A DNA stretch of 64,000 nucleotides. Origin: Grammothele lineata. Lineage: Eukaryota > Basidiomycota > Agaricomycetes > Polyporales > Polyporaceae. The stretch lies in the NCBI GenBank assembly GCA_002150815.3, contig NDFF03000079.1, positions 62,001 to 126,000 of the forward strand, in the 5' to 3' direction. The number at the start of each line of letters is the position of its first letter. Positions within the stretch are counted from its first letter, which is position 1. Below, in pieces: positions 1-10,602 of the stretch. Under the pieces are notes generated by a model. That model searched no databases, was not told the DNA's origin, and saw only the letters and a list, made by a program, of their open reading frames with translations. Position numbers and translations under genes: made by a program.

Positions 1-452
1 AGCTGCGCATAGGCGGTTCCGGACTGAGGAAGAGGAGGGATGGGCTGCTGCACCGCGGAGGCCAGCGGCTGTGGCCCAGCGCCCATTGCAGACGGGGCGA
101 ACGCAGGAGGGGGAGGAGCGGCAGTCGGCAGGGGGGCGGGTGCGTTCATCAGTGGGGCAGTCGCGTTCGTCAGGGGGGCAGCCTCGTTCTCCCGAGGGGC
201 GTTGACAGGGTCGGCGGCGTTTGCGGACGTACGCAGGGCGCGGGCAAGTGGCGCGCGAGCGTTTTTGCGCGCTGCGGGGACGGCAGAGGCACGGGGATGG
301 GTTCCGTTCTGCACACTAGGCTGCATTACGAGAGGGGCCTCGGGAGGGCCGAGAGCCTTGTCGCGTACGTCAGAAAAGGGGGAAGGGGCTGCAGGGGTGC
401 CGGCCGCCCACGCCTCAGGCGGCAGGCCAGACATCCGTTCGACGCGCTCGTC
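1..452 (-). pseudogene. In-frame coding continuation beyond a TAG of the zinc-knuckle gene
   Basis: On the minus strand the frame of the upstream zinc-knuckle ORF stays open from just after its TAG (453-455) to the window edge, about 150 codons without a stop. The translation is rich in Pro and Ala with Asn/Pro/Leu-type repeats, and it looks like ordinary protein rather than 3' UTR. The first ATG after the stop is at 432-434, in the same frame. This could be the C-terminal part of one longer protein broken by a CAG-to-TAG type change, a readthrough extension, or a separate downstream ORF. The 3' end lies outside the window. Confidence 0.5.
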
Positions 453-2608
453 CTAGGTCGTATCCATCATGATGACTACTGAGTCGTCCCTTACGCCCGC
501 ATCCATCGGGGCAGCAAAGTGCTCCTCCACCGTCTTCTCGTACACTTCCAGTGCGGGCGTCCAGAAGTACTGCCCGTTGCTGAGACTATGGAGGCGGCGA
601 CGGAGGGCGTCCTCGGACCACTCGCCCGAGGGGATAAGGATTGGCGTGCGGGGGTTCCAGTTGGTGGGGTTCAGAGAGGGGCTACCTGCAGGCGGCAGCG
701 TCGTCGATCGGTCGTATATCGCCACAGCGCAGGGCGCTTCGAGCGCCTTGGGGCCGTTCCAGTTCGGGTCGTTCACATATCGGCAGCCTTCTCTTTCGTG
801 GTCGTCGCCGTGACAGTTGTTGCACTCCGTGAGGGGGGACATGACCGTCTTGTCAGACGTGCCGTCCTCGTGGTGGATCGGAACGTAGGCCTGCGTGCCT
901 ATTTTCCACGCCAGCAGCGCCGCCGGGTCGTCACACGGGTTGTCCCCAATGATGCGAGCAACGACACCAACAACGGACTTGTCTTCGAAGGTCGTGAGGT
1001 TATCAGTCCTTTCAAGCTCAACGTAGATGGACTCGTGCCACTTCAGGAAGGTGGGGTAAGGGGACTTCGCCGCATTGAGGGGATTCATCCACAGCGCAGA
1101 GGCGGTAATACGATACATTTGCTCCGAGCGCATCGCCTTCAGGACCTGTCGCTCAATCTGCTCATCCGTGAGGGTCGTCATGCCTTCCGCCACGGCTATG
1201 ACGTTCGAGCGCGGGAAGCCCACGGGCATGTACGAGAGGGAGATCGCCTGGTGGGAGAAGTGAGGTTCGCTGCACAAGAACTTGACGGCCTTCGGGGACA
1301 GGCCGACGAGCGACCAGAGGAAGGGGGCGTCTGGGGATCGCTTCGTGGGCGTGCAGCCGTCCTTCCCAATAGGTGGGAGGATCTTGAAGCCGTTCTCCTT
1401 GACTAGGTTGTAGGTTGTCAGGCGGATGAGAGTGTTGATGAGGGGCAAGTTAGGGTCGTCGTGCAGGAATCCGAAGACGTGGAGGTAAACAGCACGATCA
1501 GATGGGAGGCGGCAAGCCCTAGCAAAGGTGTTTTCATGGAGGTTCTTATAGATGTACATGGGGTCGCGGAAGACCGGGGCTCGGTAGCCCCCTAGCGGCG
1601 GCGTACTCGTTCGTCCAAGTGTGAGGATCAGGCCTGGGGCGACGAAGGGGTCGTTCGGCCGCTCGAAGAGAGGGTGGTTCGCGTCGACAGCCATGGGCCA
1701 GAAGTTTAGAACACTCTGGATAGCTTCGTCAACCTTCGAGGGGACCAGGTGGGGCGGGGGCATGAGCGCAGCCGCCTTTCGGGTGAGGGCGCCTTCCGAT
1801 GAGGGGCGTCTCGTGGTCCCAGGCGCCTGCGGGGTCGAGGGGACGCGAGGGGGTTCACGTACGTGCGTGAGGTCGTTCAAACGAGGGTCCGCGGCGAGCT
1901 CGTAGTTATGGGAGCGCGCGGTCGTGGGCGCAGCCGGGACGCGAGGTGGCTGGCGGTTCGCTCGCTCACGCCTGACCGTCGCAGGTGCTCCCTGAGCGGT
2001 GCTGGGCTGGTTTACGTTTTGCCGGTTTTCGGCCGGTGTGGCGAGAGCAGACGGAGGGAGGGGAGGGGGAGGCATCGCTTCCTGCGAGCCACGGGCGTGC
2101 GTCTTGGGCGGGTTCTCGATCTCTGGGGACCCTGCAGCCGCACATTTCCGCTTAATTAAACGGCCGGCGATAGTAGAATCCGTACTCTATTAGCTCATTA
2201 GAGGTGCGCGAGTGGCAGGCCAGATGTACATACATCGGTCTCACTAGGCCGCGTGCTCGTGCTCGTCGTGCCAGACGACGGCGGGGCGGACATAGTTTCA
2301 GCGAGAAGGCGGCGGTTGAAGTTGCCAGTGCGGTGGCCCCCCGGGTGCTTAGGCCTAGGAGTCGGAGACTCAGGCGACTGGGGCTCGGGCGCAGGCGGTG
2401 TGACAGGCTGCATGTCGTGGGGCATGTCCGGCGGGGGAGCCGTCACGTACTCAGGAGGCTCGTAGGGGGCGCCATGCCCGTAGGTCTCCATGTTGCTATA
2501 GACGACGGTGTCGGGAGGCATGCACTCGTAGGGGATCTCAACTTCTTCAAGGGCTCGGGTCGCGGGGGTCAAGTCGTGCAGCTGCGGGGGGTTCAAGGAG
2601 GGGTCCAT
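453..2608 (-). CDS. Zinc-knuckle (CCHC) protein, possibly retroelement gag-derived
   Basis: I read two exons, 2608-2234 and 2186-453, joined across a 47-nt intron (GTATGT...CTAATAG) that keeps the frame and gives about 702 residues. The N-terminal third is rich in Pro, Ser and Thr. The central part (roughly residues 200-560) looks globular. A retroviral-type zinc knuckle, C-x2-C-x4-H-x4-C (CNNCHGDDHEREGC), starts near residue 580. Such knuckles usually bind single-stranded nucleic acid, and in fungi they are common in retroelement gag proteins and their domesticated descendants. I see no protease, reverse transcriptase or integrase in the window, so an element origin is inferred. The ORF ends at TAG 453-455, but the frame stays open beyond it. 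The start could lie further upstream. Confidence 0.55.
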
Positions 2609-2958
2609 GGGGTCGCAGCGTTCGTCTGGGGATAAGAGCTCCTCGCTCGTTGTCCATTATTTGGACCCGACTTCGCAGCGCCCTTTCGTGTTCGATTGAC
2701 AGCCATGGGCATGTGTACGGCGTCGGCGCGACAGTTTCAGCGAGGCTTCGTCCCTCTACGTCCTTGCCAGGGGAAAAGGACTGCAATATCCGCAGTGCCG
2801 TAGTAGCCTCACTACCCTTTCCGTCCACGAGTGTTCTTCTTGACACGTTCTCATGTCAATGCGGATCAAATTAACTGGCGCTACTCGTGCACGTACTGCT
2901 GCAGGTCGTCCATGCGCTCTCAAAAACTCGTATCGAGTGGTAGGTTCGGGTGTGTATG
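2609..2958. other. Intergenic or intronic stretch on the zinc-knuckle locus
   Basis: This is a gap between two minus-strand ORFs. A short minus-strand frame (2547-2846) runs through it, but I could not connect it convincingly to either neighbour. It may hold a 5' exon or UTR of the zinc-knuckle gene. Confidence 0.3.
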
Positions 2959-3690
2959 TCAGAAGATAGCTGCGTGGAGGGGGAAGAGGGGGGCAGGGGG
3001 GGGGCGGGCGGGGGCGGGAGGGCGAGCAGGGTTGTGAAGGGGGCACGGGCCAGGCGGTACTTCTAATCGTCTCTGGCGTTTAACCCTCGCTTCCGACGGC
3101 TCATGCTCCACGGGGTCCGCCGTTCGCTTTTTCGGCCTCCTGGGCACTTCAGGTTCCGCCGCGTTCAGCTCTAGCGGCTCACTACGCACTGGTTTCCACC
3201 ACCCGACAGCGTAATTTCCGGGTTTCTGGAGAGGTGGATAGGCCACTGTGATGTCTAGGCGGAGCCGAAGCGGGGCGCGCGTGAGGTGGGAGGGCCACGC
3301 CTGTCCGGTTTCTTCCGGCGTGACCACGACAGTAAGGCCGGGGATGTTCGGGACTCGTATGATCACGTGCGCCACGTGGCCTTTCCGATTGCTGTCCACC
3401 AAGAAGGAGACTGCCTCTCCAGTTACAGCGATGACTTTGCTTATCCTCCCTTCAAAGCCTATGTCCTTTGGGCTTAGTATGGTGCGTCGTCCCCAGTTTT
3501 CCTCAACTTCCTCTGGTGATGGGGGAACTAGGGCTATAAGCTGCACGTCCACGGCAACATGGAGAGGGCGTGGGGTGGGGATGGGGGCCTCATAGTAGAG
3601 TGCGCCTGGCGGTGCGTTCGGCGGTGGCGATTGGGCTTCAGAGAGTTCTCTAGGGCTCAGAGCCAAGACATGGACTGGGACAGGGTGCAT
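2959..3690 (-). CDS. Hypothetical protein with basic, proline-rich C-terminus
   Basis: A 243-residue ORF starts at a true ATG (3690). The first ~165 residues have a mixed, globular-looking composition with several beta-type hydrophobic runs. Around residues 185-205 there is a basic, nuclear-localisation-like patch (RRPKKR, RVKRQRR), followed by a Pro/Ala-rich tail. The tail is the low-complexity part and may be intron or UTR read through. I do not recognise the family. It lies just upstream of the zinc-knuckle gene on the same strand, so the two could be ORFs of one mobile element or neighbouring exons, but I found no splice that joins them. A TTATAA sequence sits about 50 nt upstream of the ATG. 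Confidence 0.4.
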   Translation of the reverse strand: MHPVPVHVLALSPRELSEAQSPPPNAPPGALYYEAPIPTPRPLHVAVDVQLIALVPPSPEEVEENWGRRTILSPKDIGFEGRISKVIAVTGEAVSFLVDSNRKGHVAHVIIRVPNIPGLTVVVTPEETGQAWPSHLTRAPLRLRLDITVAYPPLQKPGNYAVGWWKPVRSEPLELNAAEPEVPRRPKKRTADPVEHEPSEARVKRQRRLEVPPGPCPLHNPARPPAPARPPPAPLFPLHAAIF

Positions 3691-4307
3691 GGGAGGGTGT
3701 GGAGAGGGTGAGGGGAGGGGGCGGGGCGTCCACGTCAGCTCTTATAACACACGTGCGCACTCTCAGTTCTCCTTCTTTAAAGTGCTCATACTGATGCATA
3801 TTAATGTGTTATCGTCAGCCTGCTGACGGGTCTCCAGCTCAAGTGTTCATGGGTCAAAGGGGTAGGAGCCTTTCTACTGTGAGCCTTGGTGGTCGGAGAC
3901 GAGGTACAAGTGAGGCGCACCCAGCGAAAGCAATGTGCAGGTCACATGATTCTATGACTTAGCTCTCGTTCGAGCCGCGCGTGCACGGGCCGAGGGCGCC
4001 CCGGTCAAGAGGCGCGGAAGGCTTAGCGCCAGGTAAGAGTCTAGGGGGCACAGTCGCCCTCACATACGACACCTAGCTGTGGGCGCAGGTGTGCTGCCTA
4101 GCACCACCTTTCAAGGCATTCTGGGGTTGGTTGGGCAGGGCAGGGGCAGGGGGGCACCTTGGTGTCGGACTATCGCTGAGTGGGAGAGCTATCCAGGCTG
4201 GCTCAAGAATCAAACCGTGGGAAAGTTCGAGGTCGTGGTGGTATCGGTTCAAGGTGCCCCCATGTCCAATGATTTCCACTGTGAGCGCTAGACGGTAGAA
4301 CGCTTAC
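3691..4307. other. Intergenic region where the terpene synthase 3' half is missing
   Basis: It holds a TATA-like TTATAA at 3742-3747 for the minus-strand ORF. I looked on the minus strand for the missing second half of the neighbouring terpene synthase and saw none of its expected motifs. Confidence 0.4.
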
Positions 4308-5175
4308 ATTATCCAGTACGATCATGTCTGTGATCGCGTCGCGGAGATCATGGAGTAGCGGATGATCTAAGACGTGTTGAGGAATATCGATCCCCAGCTC
4401 GAGCGCGACGAATGACGGGTAGGCACCAATTGTGAATCTTCTAACCGACATGTGCTCTTCGATGCTCCAAAAACGAGTGTGGTCTCTGTCGTATGCTTGC
4501 TCAACAACAGCATTAAGGTACAGCTGCCAATGCTCAACGAAACGCTGCTGAAAGGTCGGCGTTGAGTGTCTTATGACATTGAGCCAGAATCTAAAAAGTG
4601 ATCGCGGGACCGTCAACGCGGAATGAGAGGATGAGACTATCGCATGATGTTTGGCTTATAAGGATGTACTGTCTGGTGATTTCCCCTATAACCGACTCCG
4701 CAACCGGTCGAGGTTTGTCGGGGTGCTCCATAGAGTCCACGCTGATGTCTGCCAGTACGCGCGCTACATTGCCCGGAACCACGTCTGTATGCTCATCGAA
4801 GAGAAAGAACAGGTTCATGAGGTCGCAAGTGATCCGGTAGCTTTCTAGGTTCGAATGCTTCCAATGAGCACGAAATCGAGGGTTCAAGATATCTACAAAC
4901 CAGCATTGGCATCTGGATAGGCAAGTGCGGCAAGAAGACCTTGTCATGCCAGAACCAAGATTAGCACGATCCTTTATTACGTCCGTGTTATGGCACTCAC
5001 CAAAGTCGCATTTATCAAATGCCGCTTGCGATTTCATACCAAAAGCCGCAAAGTCCCTAATCCACGCAGCCGATTGGGGTGCGACGGTGTCGCGGTGCTG
5101 ATTAACGCGTCGTGGAAATGGCCATTGGGCGAGGGTGTCAGGGAGAAATATGATCCTGGAGCCCGATGAAGGCAT
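4308..5175 (-). pseudogene. Truncated sesquiterpene synthase (terpene cyclase, class I)
   Basis: Four exons (5175-5001, 4939-4901, 4844-4670, 4590-4308) splice at clean GT/AG sites into 224 codons that match the N-terminal half of fungal pentalenene/protoilludene-type synthases. Recognisable parts are the N-terminal LPDTLAQWPFPRRVN, the junction CDFG-LLAALAYPDANA, and the first Mg-binding motif inside LFFLFDEHTD (D/E-rich DEHTD). Intact enzymes of this class ionise farnesyl diphosphate in the cytosol and are about 330-400 residues long. Here the frame ends at LDN, where the second metal motif (NSE/DTE, N-D-x-x-S-x3-E) should begin. The next apparent splice runs into a stop within ten codons, and no C-terminal half follows. 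A working enzyme is unlikely. No P450 or other cluster genes are adjacent. Confidence 0.8.
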
Positions 5176-5284
5176 AGCAAAGAGAAGCTTATTGTGGTAG
5201 AAAAGCGATGGGCGGAAACTACTGGGACATGAGGCTCCTACTATGGGGGGCCCCGTCCTCCCTCCCTTTAAGAGGAACACGGAC

Positions 5285-6040
5285 ACGCTGAAGCTTTGTG
5301 GCCGGACATGTTTCCAACCTCATGCACCACTCGCAGGCGGATGTCCTCGCATACCGCAGAGGTTGTTTGGTGTTCGCGGTGAGACGAGCCCGCGTAGTGA
5401 TGGATAGATGAGAACGACCGTCGTCTGATAGTGCTGATAACTTCTAGGAGGAAAGTCCGCGTCGATATCCGTAATCAGTGCGTACCTCGCAGTGCACGCA
5501 ACCGCCTCGCCTCGTGTGGCTAATAGAGGGGGTGGAGGCCCGGGCTCGGTCCAGTAAACAACTTACCAAACAGCATCGCGCGCAGGCGCGAACCGCTAGC
5601 GCTCTTCCCCGACGTCTCCTCTCGTAGAACAACAGTGCAAACAGAGAGGCCCATACAGCGACGCACGCACCCGAGCAGTAGCCCGCACTCGGAGACCCGC
5701 GGGCCACCTGCATTCGCCGGAGAGCTTTGTGAGAGGGAAGATCGGACGAGCAGTGCCCTCAAAGAAGCGAGCCACTTCAGTGCGCAGTGGGAAGTAGTGA
5801 TGGCCATCGCAAGCGAGATACGCGTTTCGTGCTTCGCTTTTTGTTTCGTCATCGACATTGATCGACGGCTTGAAGACGCCATTTGTAACTTAAGTTGCTT
5901 ACTAGTGGTGACAAAGACATGGACAGAGCCGACCGTTACGTCGGGATCCAGTGTGGCGCGCCGGTGTTGCTTTGCAGTGCTAGACTTGGCGCAGTGGGCG
6001 ATATGCTTGGAGATTCGTTCATGCTGTTTGCTATGCCGTC
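5285..6040. repeat. Dispersed repeat, copy A (about 0.75 kb)
   Basis: This stretch matches 14895-15683 in the same orientation over almost its whole length, with many indels. Shared blocks include GGTGTTCGCGGTGAG, GAGAGGGAAGATCGGACGAG, GTGCCCTCAAAGAAGC, GTGATGGCCATCGC and GACATGGACAGAGCCG. Short ORFs occur on both strands, but none keeps its frame well between copies, so I cannot call it coding. It starts about 110 bp upstream of the terpene synthase ATG. It could be an old transposon, a duplicated non-coding RNA locus or a duplicated gene relic. Confidence 0.7.
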
Positions 6041-6867
6041 ATCCCACAGGCGTTGAATTTCCCCACGGCGAGTCAATGCCACGAGCTGCTGACAATCAAT
6101 GAGAAAGCGCGGCCAGAGGACTGTGCCTGACATCGACCCCACCACCGACGACGTTGTCATCGTCGTCCTCGACGGTGTCTACAGCCGCGATCGCGAGTGC
6201 GAGACTGAGATATCAGCTGTTGAAGTTTTGTTGAGTCATGCGTGATAAGAATGCACTGTATCAAAGCTTCATTTTGGAATGGGTGACTACTGACAAGAGC
6301 CTGAGTTCACTGTTGGAGACTGACCTATTAGCTAGAATCATTACCGTGCCAGATTTAGAAGAGGAGCCGGTGTGCTCATCGTCGACGAAGGCGACCACGG
6401 CCTTGCAGCGTTTTGGACGACGAGCATCAGCTGCGAATTGTTCACCGGAGTACCTAGCGAGCTCCCGGCGGCGGGTAAGTATGCCATGGTCCTTTGCAGA
6501 AGGCGTTGCACAGCATTGATCATTCGCGCCGGGGCTCCGCTCTGGGCGCTACATTGCATACTCAACTTTTCTTCTGACCGTCATCCTCATCTGTCGACGA
6601 GACCATAGCCTATATCACATCTCGGCTTTCTCAAGACTTTGAATTTGCGTTGCAGAAGGGTATGGGGATGATGAGGTATGTCTTATACTCGCCTACACAT
6701 GCGCGACACGCGCGGAGAAGCACTTGTGCAGTTCGCGCGCGTCCTCGCTCCTATTCCCACCTCCGATTGAATCTTGCACTCGCACTCGGGGTCACACTCA
6801 GGCTCCCAGTTCTACGTCGCGTAGCCGCACCTCCGCACCATCGTCCTCTCCGTGCTCAACCCGTGCC
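6041..6867. other. No recognisable gene
   Basis: Only short ORFs in several frames are present. None shows a domain or motif I recognise. Confidence 0.4.
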
Positions 6868-7130
6868 TGTCATGCGGCCCTCTGGGAACGTGGACGACCG
6901 TCAACTGTCCTAGACGCCTTGTGCGCACGCGCGAAGGCGGAGTTCCCGCTCCGTCGCGTGACGCTGTGCTGCCCTGCTTTCCAGGACGTTGATCTCTCGC
7001 TAGTGCAGAATTCGGTAGGGATGGGTGCGGATGGGGTGGAGGAGCTTGTATACTCGCACGAGGATCTGTTCGGCTGTCCCGAGGCGAACGACTCGGGCGC
7101 GGGCGAAGACGACACGCTCAGGGCGCACTT
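6868..7130 (+). pseudogene. Possible C-terminal fragment of an F-box protein
   Basis: An open frame here reads like the end of agaricomycete F-box/LRR-type proteins: an LDALCARAKAEFPLRRVTL-like stretch, then a VEELVYSHEDLF-like stretch. In those proteins a line on residues of the last repeat is typically followed by an acidic, short C-terminal tail. There is no F-box and no obvious 5' part upstream. It may be a relic of a gene related to the intact F-box gene 0.8 kb downstream. The call rests on composition and pattern only. Confidence 0.25.
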
Positions 7131-7937
7131 CGCCCCGAGCCACGTGGACAGCTCCTGGACAGCTCCTCACTGTACGAACGTGCGCGGTCGTCTGCGGGGT
7201 ACACTTTAATCTGGGCACGACTCCTGCGGGGCCAGACGAGGGCCCTGGGTGCGCGGTCGGAGCGCGACGCAGGGTGGTGGAGACGGAAGTTCCCGCTCGG
7301 GGAGGAGCAGGAGGTGGAGGATCGTTCGGGGCTTGTGGGGATGTTGGGCGATGAGGCTGCTTAATGTCGTGTCTCGTCGGCGTCAAGGTTTAGCTTAGAG
7401 CGCTTAAGATGTGCAGCTAGCGTTGACTTCACAGTAAGATCTCACGCCGCCGCCGCCCTGCGCGGTACGTCTAGAGGATTCATCTCGTGCTTCGATGTCC
7501 CACAATTTGATGGTTGACATTGCGCAGTCGTTCAACCATCTGCCGCAGACTTCTCAAAGCTAGTCCTACCTTCGTTGTGCATCGCAGACTTACCGCAGCA
7601 CCGGCTGTTTTGCGGCTGTTCGCCCGAGCAAGTTGTGCTGTGGTAGTTATCATCGCCTTTAAAGTCTCAAGGGAACGACTAGATCCAACCGTTCTCTTCC
7701 TCCACTCTTTCCCTCCGTCGGTTAGTAGCTTGCGTCAACTAGAATGATTATGATCCCTATTCTCCTCGAGACGCTCGATTCGGAACTTCAGCTTTCCATG
7801 GATACCGCGAGGTACGTGTTCCTGTCCGATTCTGCTCACATCTTGACTTCTTGCTGACGTATCCATTCTACCTATAGTTCATTCCAGGTTGGTGGACGCA
7901 GTATACGCAGCAACGCCGACGCTGATATATGACATAG
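7131..7937. other. 5' region of the F-box gene
   Basis: It contains ATGs at 7744 and 7750 followed by a short open frame ending at a GTACGT donor (7812), and several possible acceptors (7877, 7887, 7910, 7937). This is probably the first exon and intron of the downstream F-box gene. I could not find a splice that keeps the frame, so the model is left open. Confidence 0.35.
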
Positions 7938-9695
7938 CTTCATTTGGTCGAACAACGCCTGTCCTCCATCCTGACGCTCGTCCGCGTGCGATGCAACAGC
8001 GTCTCGCCGATCAATCTGGTCCCCACCGAAATCCTCGTGGCCATTCTCTCTCTTGCCTGCATCTCCCAGGATCCCACAACTGCTACGCAAATCACACCTC
8101 CCCCTGATTTACGTTCCCTCGTCGCCATGTCGCATGTGTGTCGGCGCTGGCGGGACGCCGCGATGGGGTACCCCACGCTCTGGTCTCACGTCGACGCCAA
8201 CTCGAAGCACCTGGCAGAATTTTCTCGGCGCGCGCAGGACGTTCCGCTGACTGTGCATGCCACGTTGAAGCTCCATGAGAAGCTATCGCAGGTGCCACTG
8301 CTACGGCTCCGCTCCCGCATCCGTGCCTTACATATTGTCATCCACCGCGGGGAGCAAATCAAGGCCTTTTCTAGGGTGCTCAAGGCCGTCGCCTCGACCC
8401 TCGAGGTGCTCACCGTCCGCGAGCCGGCCACGGATCGGGAAGTTCGGAGAAGATCGATTGTTAGCACGCCGTCGCTTTTTTGCGGTGATATTCCTGCACG
8501 GCTGAAAACGCTCGTAATGGAAACCTTTGATCCCGTCTTCCCCAGCGACGCCTTCCCTTCCCTTGCCACGCTTCGCATCCTTGTCCGTGGACCCCCGAGG
8601 GCTATTCATGAGCCACTATCATCTTTCCTCTCTCGCACTCCGGCTCTCACTCTCCTTGATATTTGCATTCCTGAAATCGCATGGGGCTCTGTAAACGAAG
8701 ACGTCAACACTCATCATCACGCACATGTTCATCTGAGGCATCTTCAACACCTGAATATCGTGTATCATGACACATCTCTGTTGGCTTATTTGTCGTTGCC
8801 CACCAATGTCTGTATCTTTTTGAAAACGACATCTAGCCCTCACTCAGACCCAGCGGGACCCCTAATGCATGTATTGGACAAATCACTGCACCGAGGAGCG
8901 TTTACGGAGGTCGAAATCGTCCGCTCAGGAAGGGAGTGTTGTTTCCGGCCCCGGAACGCCCTCTTTCGGCTCGATCTCCGCGTGGATGTGAACTGCTTTG
9001 ACGACCGAGGCCCATTGCCGCAAATGACGGCGTATACTTCGGAAATCGCTGCCGTTGAAGTCCTGGGCCTACAAACATTTGACCACCACGCCACACGCCG
9101 AGACGAATTCAACATGTTTTCCCTCCCCACGCTCATTCCAGCCCTCACCACCCTCTGCATTCGCGACGTACACGGGGACTCTCTCGCACACCTCTGCCGC
9201 CTGCTCTACCAAATTAACCCCATAAAATGGCCGCATCTAGACAGCATAGTTATATCAGTCCTCGCCCCCCGTGTGGCCTCACCTTTCTGGGCGGCAAACC
9301 TGCTCCCCGCAGTACGTGCCCGCACTCGTGCTGGTCATCCTATCCGCCGCTTGGTGCTCTGCAGTCCATGCATGGAAGGGGATGCTAGTTCCCTCCATCA
9401 CTCTCTCCGCGAGTATAGCGAGGTCACAGAACTCACTCTGTCGCGTGAAGACCATTTCCGTCTTCATAGTAGGCCGTTGAGCAGCTCGAAGGACCAACCC
9501 GCTGCCTTCACGGCGGCAGCTTACGACGGAGAAAGCAGCTACGGGAGTCCTCACAGGAGCCCCGCTGCATACGAGCTTCTGTGGAAGAAGTTGTTAACAC
9601 GGGGGCGGCCGCCGCGAGGAGCTATTCCGGACTCGGGGACGGGGCGATGGAGATGGGGCTCCGATGTGTGGGACGTCCTGAAGTGTTTCGAGTAG
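7938..9695 (+). CDS. F-box protein
   Basis: A frame of about 585 codons begins with an F-box-like domain in the first ~75 residues. The core NLVPTEILVAILSLA is followed by DLRSLVAMSHVCRRWRDAA and the closing GYPTLWSHVD, the standard pattern of Agaricomycetes. F-box proteins bind SKP1 and bring substrates to SCF ubiquitin ligases. The remaining ~500 residues are leucine-rich, with irregular repeats as in F-box/LRR proteins, and presumably form the substrate-binding part. The frame has a stop at 7935-7937 and no ATG before the F-box, and TAG at 7935-7937 also makes an AG acceptor. The true start is therefore probably in an upstream exon not resolved here. The 3' end is TAG at 9693-9695. Confidence 0.75.
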   Translation, partial: LHLVEQRLSSILTLVRVRCNSVSPINLVPTEILVAILSLACISQDPTTATQITPPPDLRSLVAMSHVCRRWRDAAMGYPTLWSHVDANSKHLAEFSRRAQDVPLTVHATLKLHEKLSQVPLLRLRSRIRALHIVIHRGEQIKAFSRVLKAVASTLEVLTVREPATDREVRRRSIVSTPSLFCGDIPARLKTLVMETFDPVFPSDAFPSLATLRILVRGPPRAIHEPLSSFLSRTPALTLLDICIPEIAWGSVNEDVNTHHHAHVHLRHLQHLNIVYHDTSLLAYLSLPTNVCIFLKTTSSPHSDPAGPLMHVLDKSLHRGAFTEVEIVRSGRECCFRPRNALFRLDLRVDVNCFDDRGPLPQMTAYTSEIAAVEVLGLQTFDHHATRRDEFNMFSLPTLIPALTTLCIRDVHGDSLAHLCRLLYQINPIKWPHLDSIVISVLAPRVASPFWAANLLPAVRARTRAGHPIRRLVLCSPCMEGDASSLHHSLREYSEVTELTLSREDHFRLHSRPLSSSKDQPAAFTAAAYDGESSYGSPHRSPAAYELLWKKLLTRGRPPRGAIPDSGTGRWRWGSDVWDVLKCFE

Positions 9696-10602
9696 AAGGG
9701 ACTGCTACTAGCGCCTTGGTTGTGAGAGATCGGTTGGATCAGTGCTTACAGATGTAATGCGATGCGCAAGTTCTTCAGAAGGGTACTCAGGAGGTGGTGA
9801 AAGGCACGTACGCTGTAGCATTCAACGCCGAGTCGTTCAGTTCGAGGCCGCTGGTACATACGGGGGCGCCATCCGAGATGGTGACATTGTGGCTGCGTGG
9901 GAAAGCGGCACCTCGGCTTTGTTGTTGAATTGATCCACTCACTTTGGCGCCTATTCAATTTACTGTCATTCCGTCTCTCGACACGACCGTCTCTCAAGAC
10001 TGCTGTCATGCTCCGGACGCTGCTTCAACATCTTGTACTCTAGCTTGCAAATAGTACGGCTAGGACCGTAGACTCGTTTGCAAATCGTTCCTAACCACCA
10101 TAATCTGATTTGGCCACGACAGCGGTGCCATCAAGGCCAACCGCGCAAGTAGCGTCAGCACCCTCGGGCACGCCAACTCTCGCCGGCCGACTACCGACTG
10201 CTCTCACCGCCTTTGAGGGCTGCTCCATCTGACCAGCGTATGTGGCTGTATACGTCAATGGTGAGCATCCGCGCCACGCCATGAGTCAGTGCGCTCTCCG
10301 TTTAGCCTCTCGCTGACCATGGGACCACCAGACCTGACGAAGCAGCATTCATCGCTTGAAGTGAAGGCATGCGGACACCAGCGGATTTTGTGCGTGCGTG
10401 GCTAAGCGGCAAACTTAGGGCCGGCGGCTGGGAAACATGGTTACTAGCGACAGAGATGGGCTACGCGCCGCGGTTTATTCTCTCGTCTCACTCTGCACCA
10501 CTCATAGACGCGCCGAGTCTACCCACGTATTTAACCTAGGGATACGGCTCTCAGATCCCTCACTCCCAGTCTCCCATCGTAGCTATATTCTCAATCTCTC
10601 AG
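9696..10602. other. Intergenic region upstream of the first GST gene
   Basis: No gene recognised. The last ~100 bp form the GST promoter and 5' UTR. Confidence 0.45.
10529..10535 (+). promoter_or_regulatory. TATA-like element of the first GST gene
   Basis: TATTTAA lies 68-74 nt upstream of the GST start codon, a plausible TATA box position for a fungal gene. Identified by sequence pattern only. Confidence 0.3.

Noticed and set aside
519..1406. Plus-strand ORF opposite the zinc-knuckle gene
   Set aside because: Antisense shadow; Arg/Val-rich with no motif.
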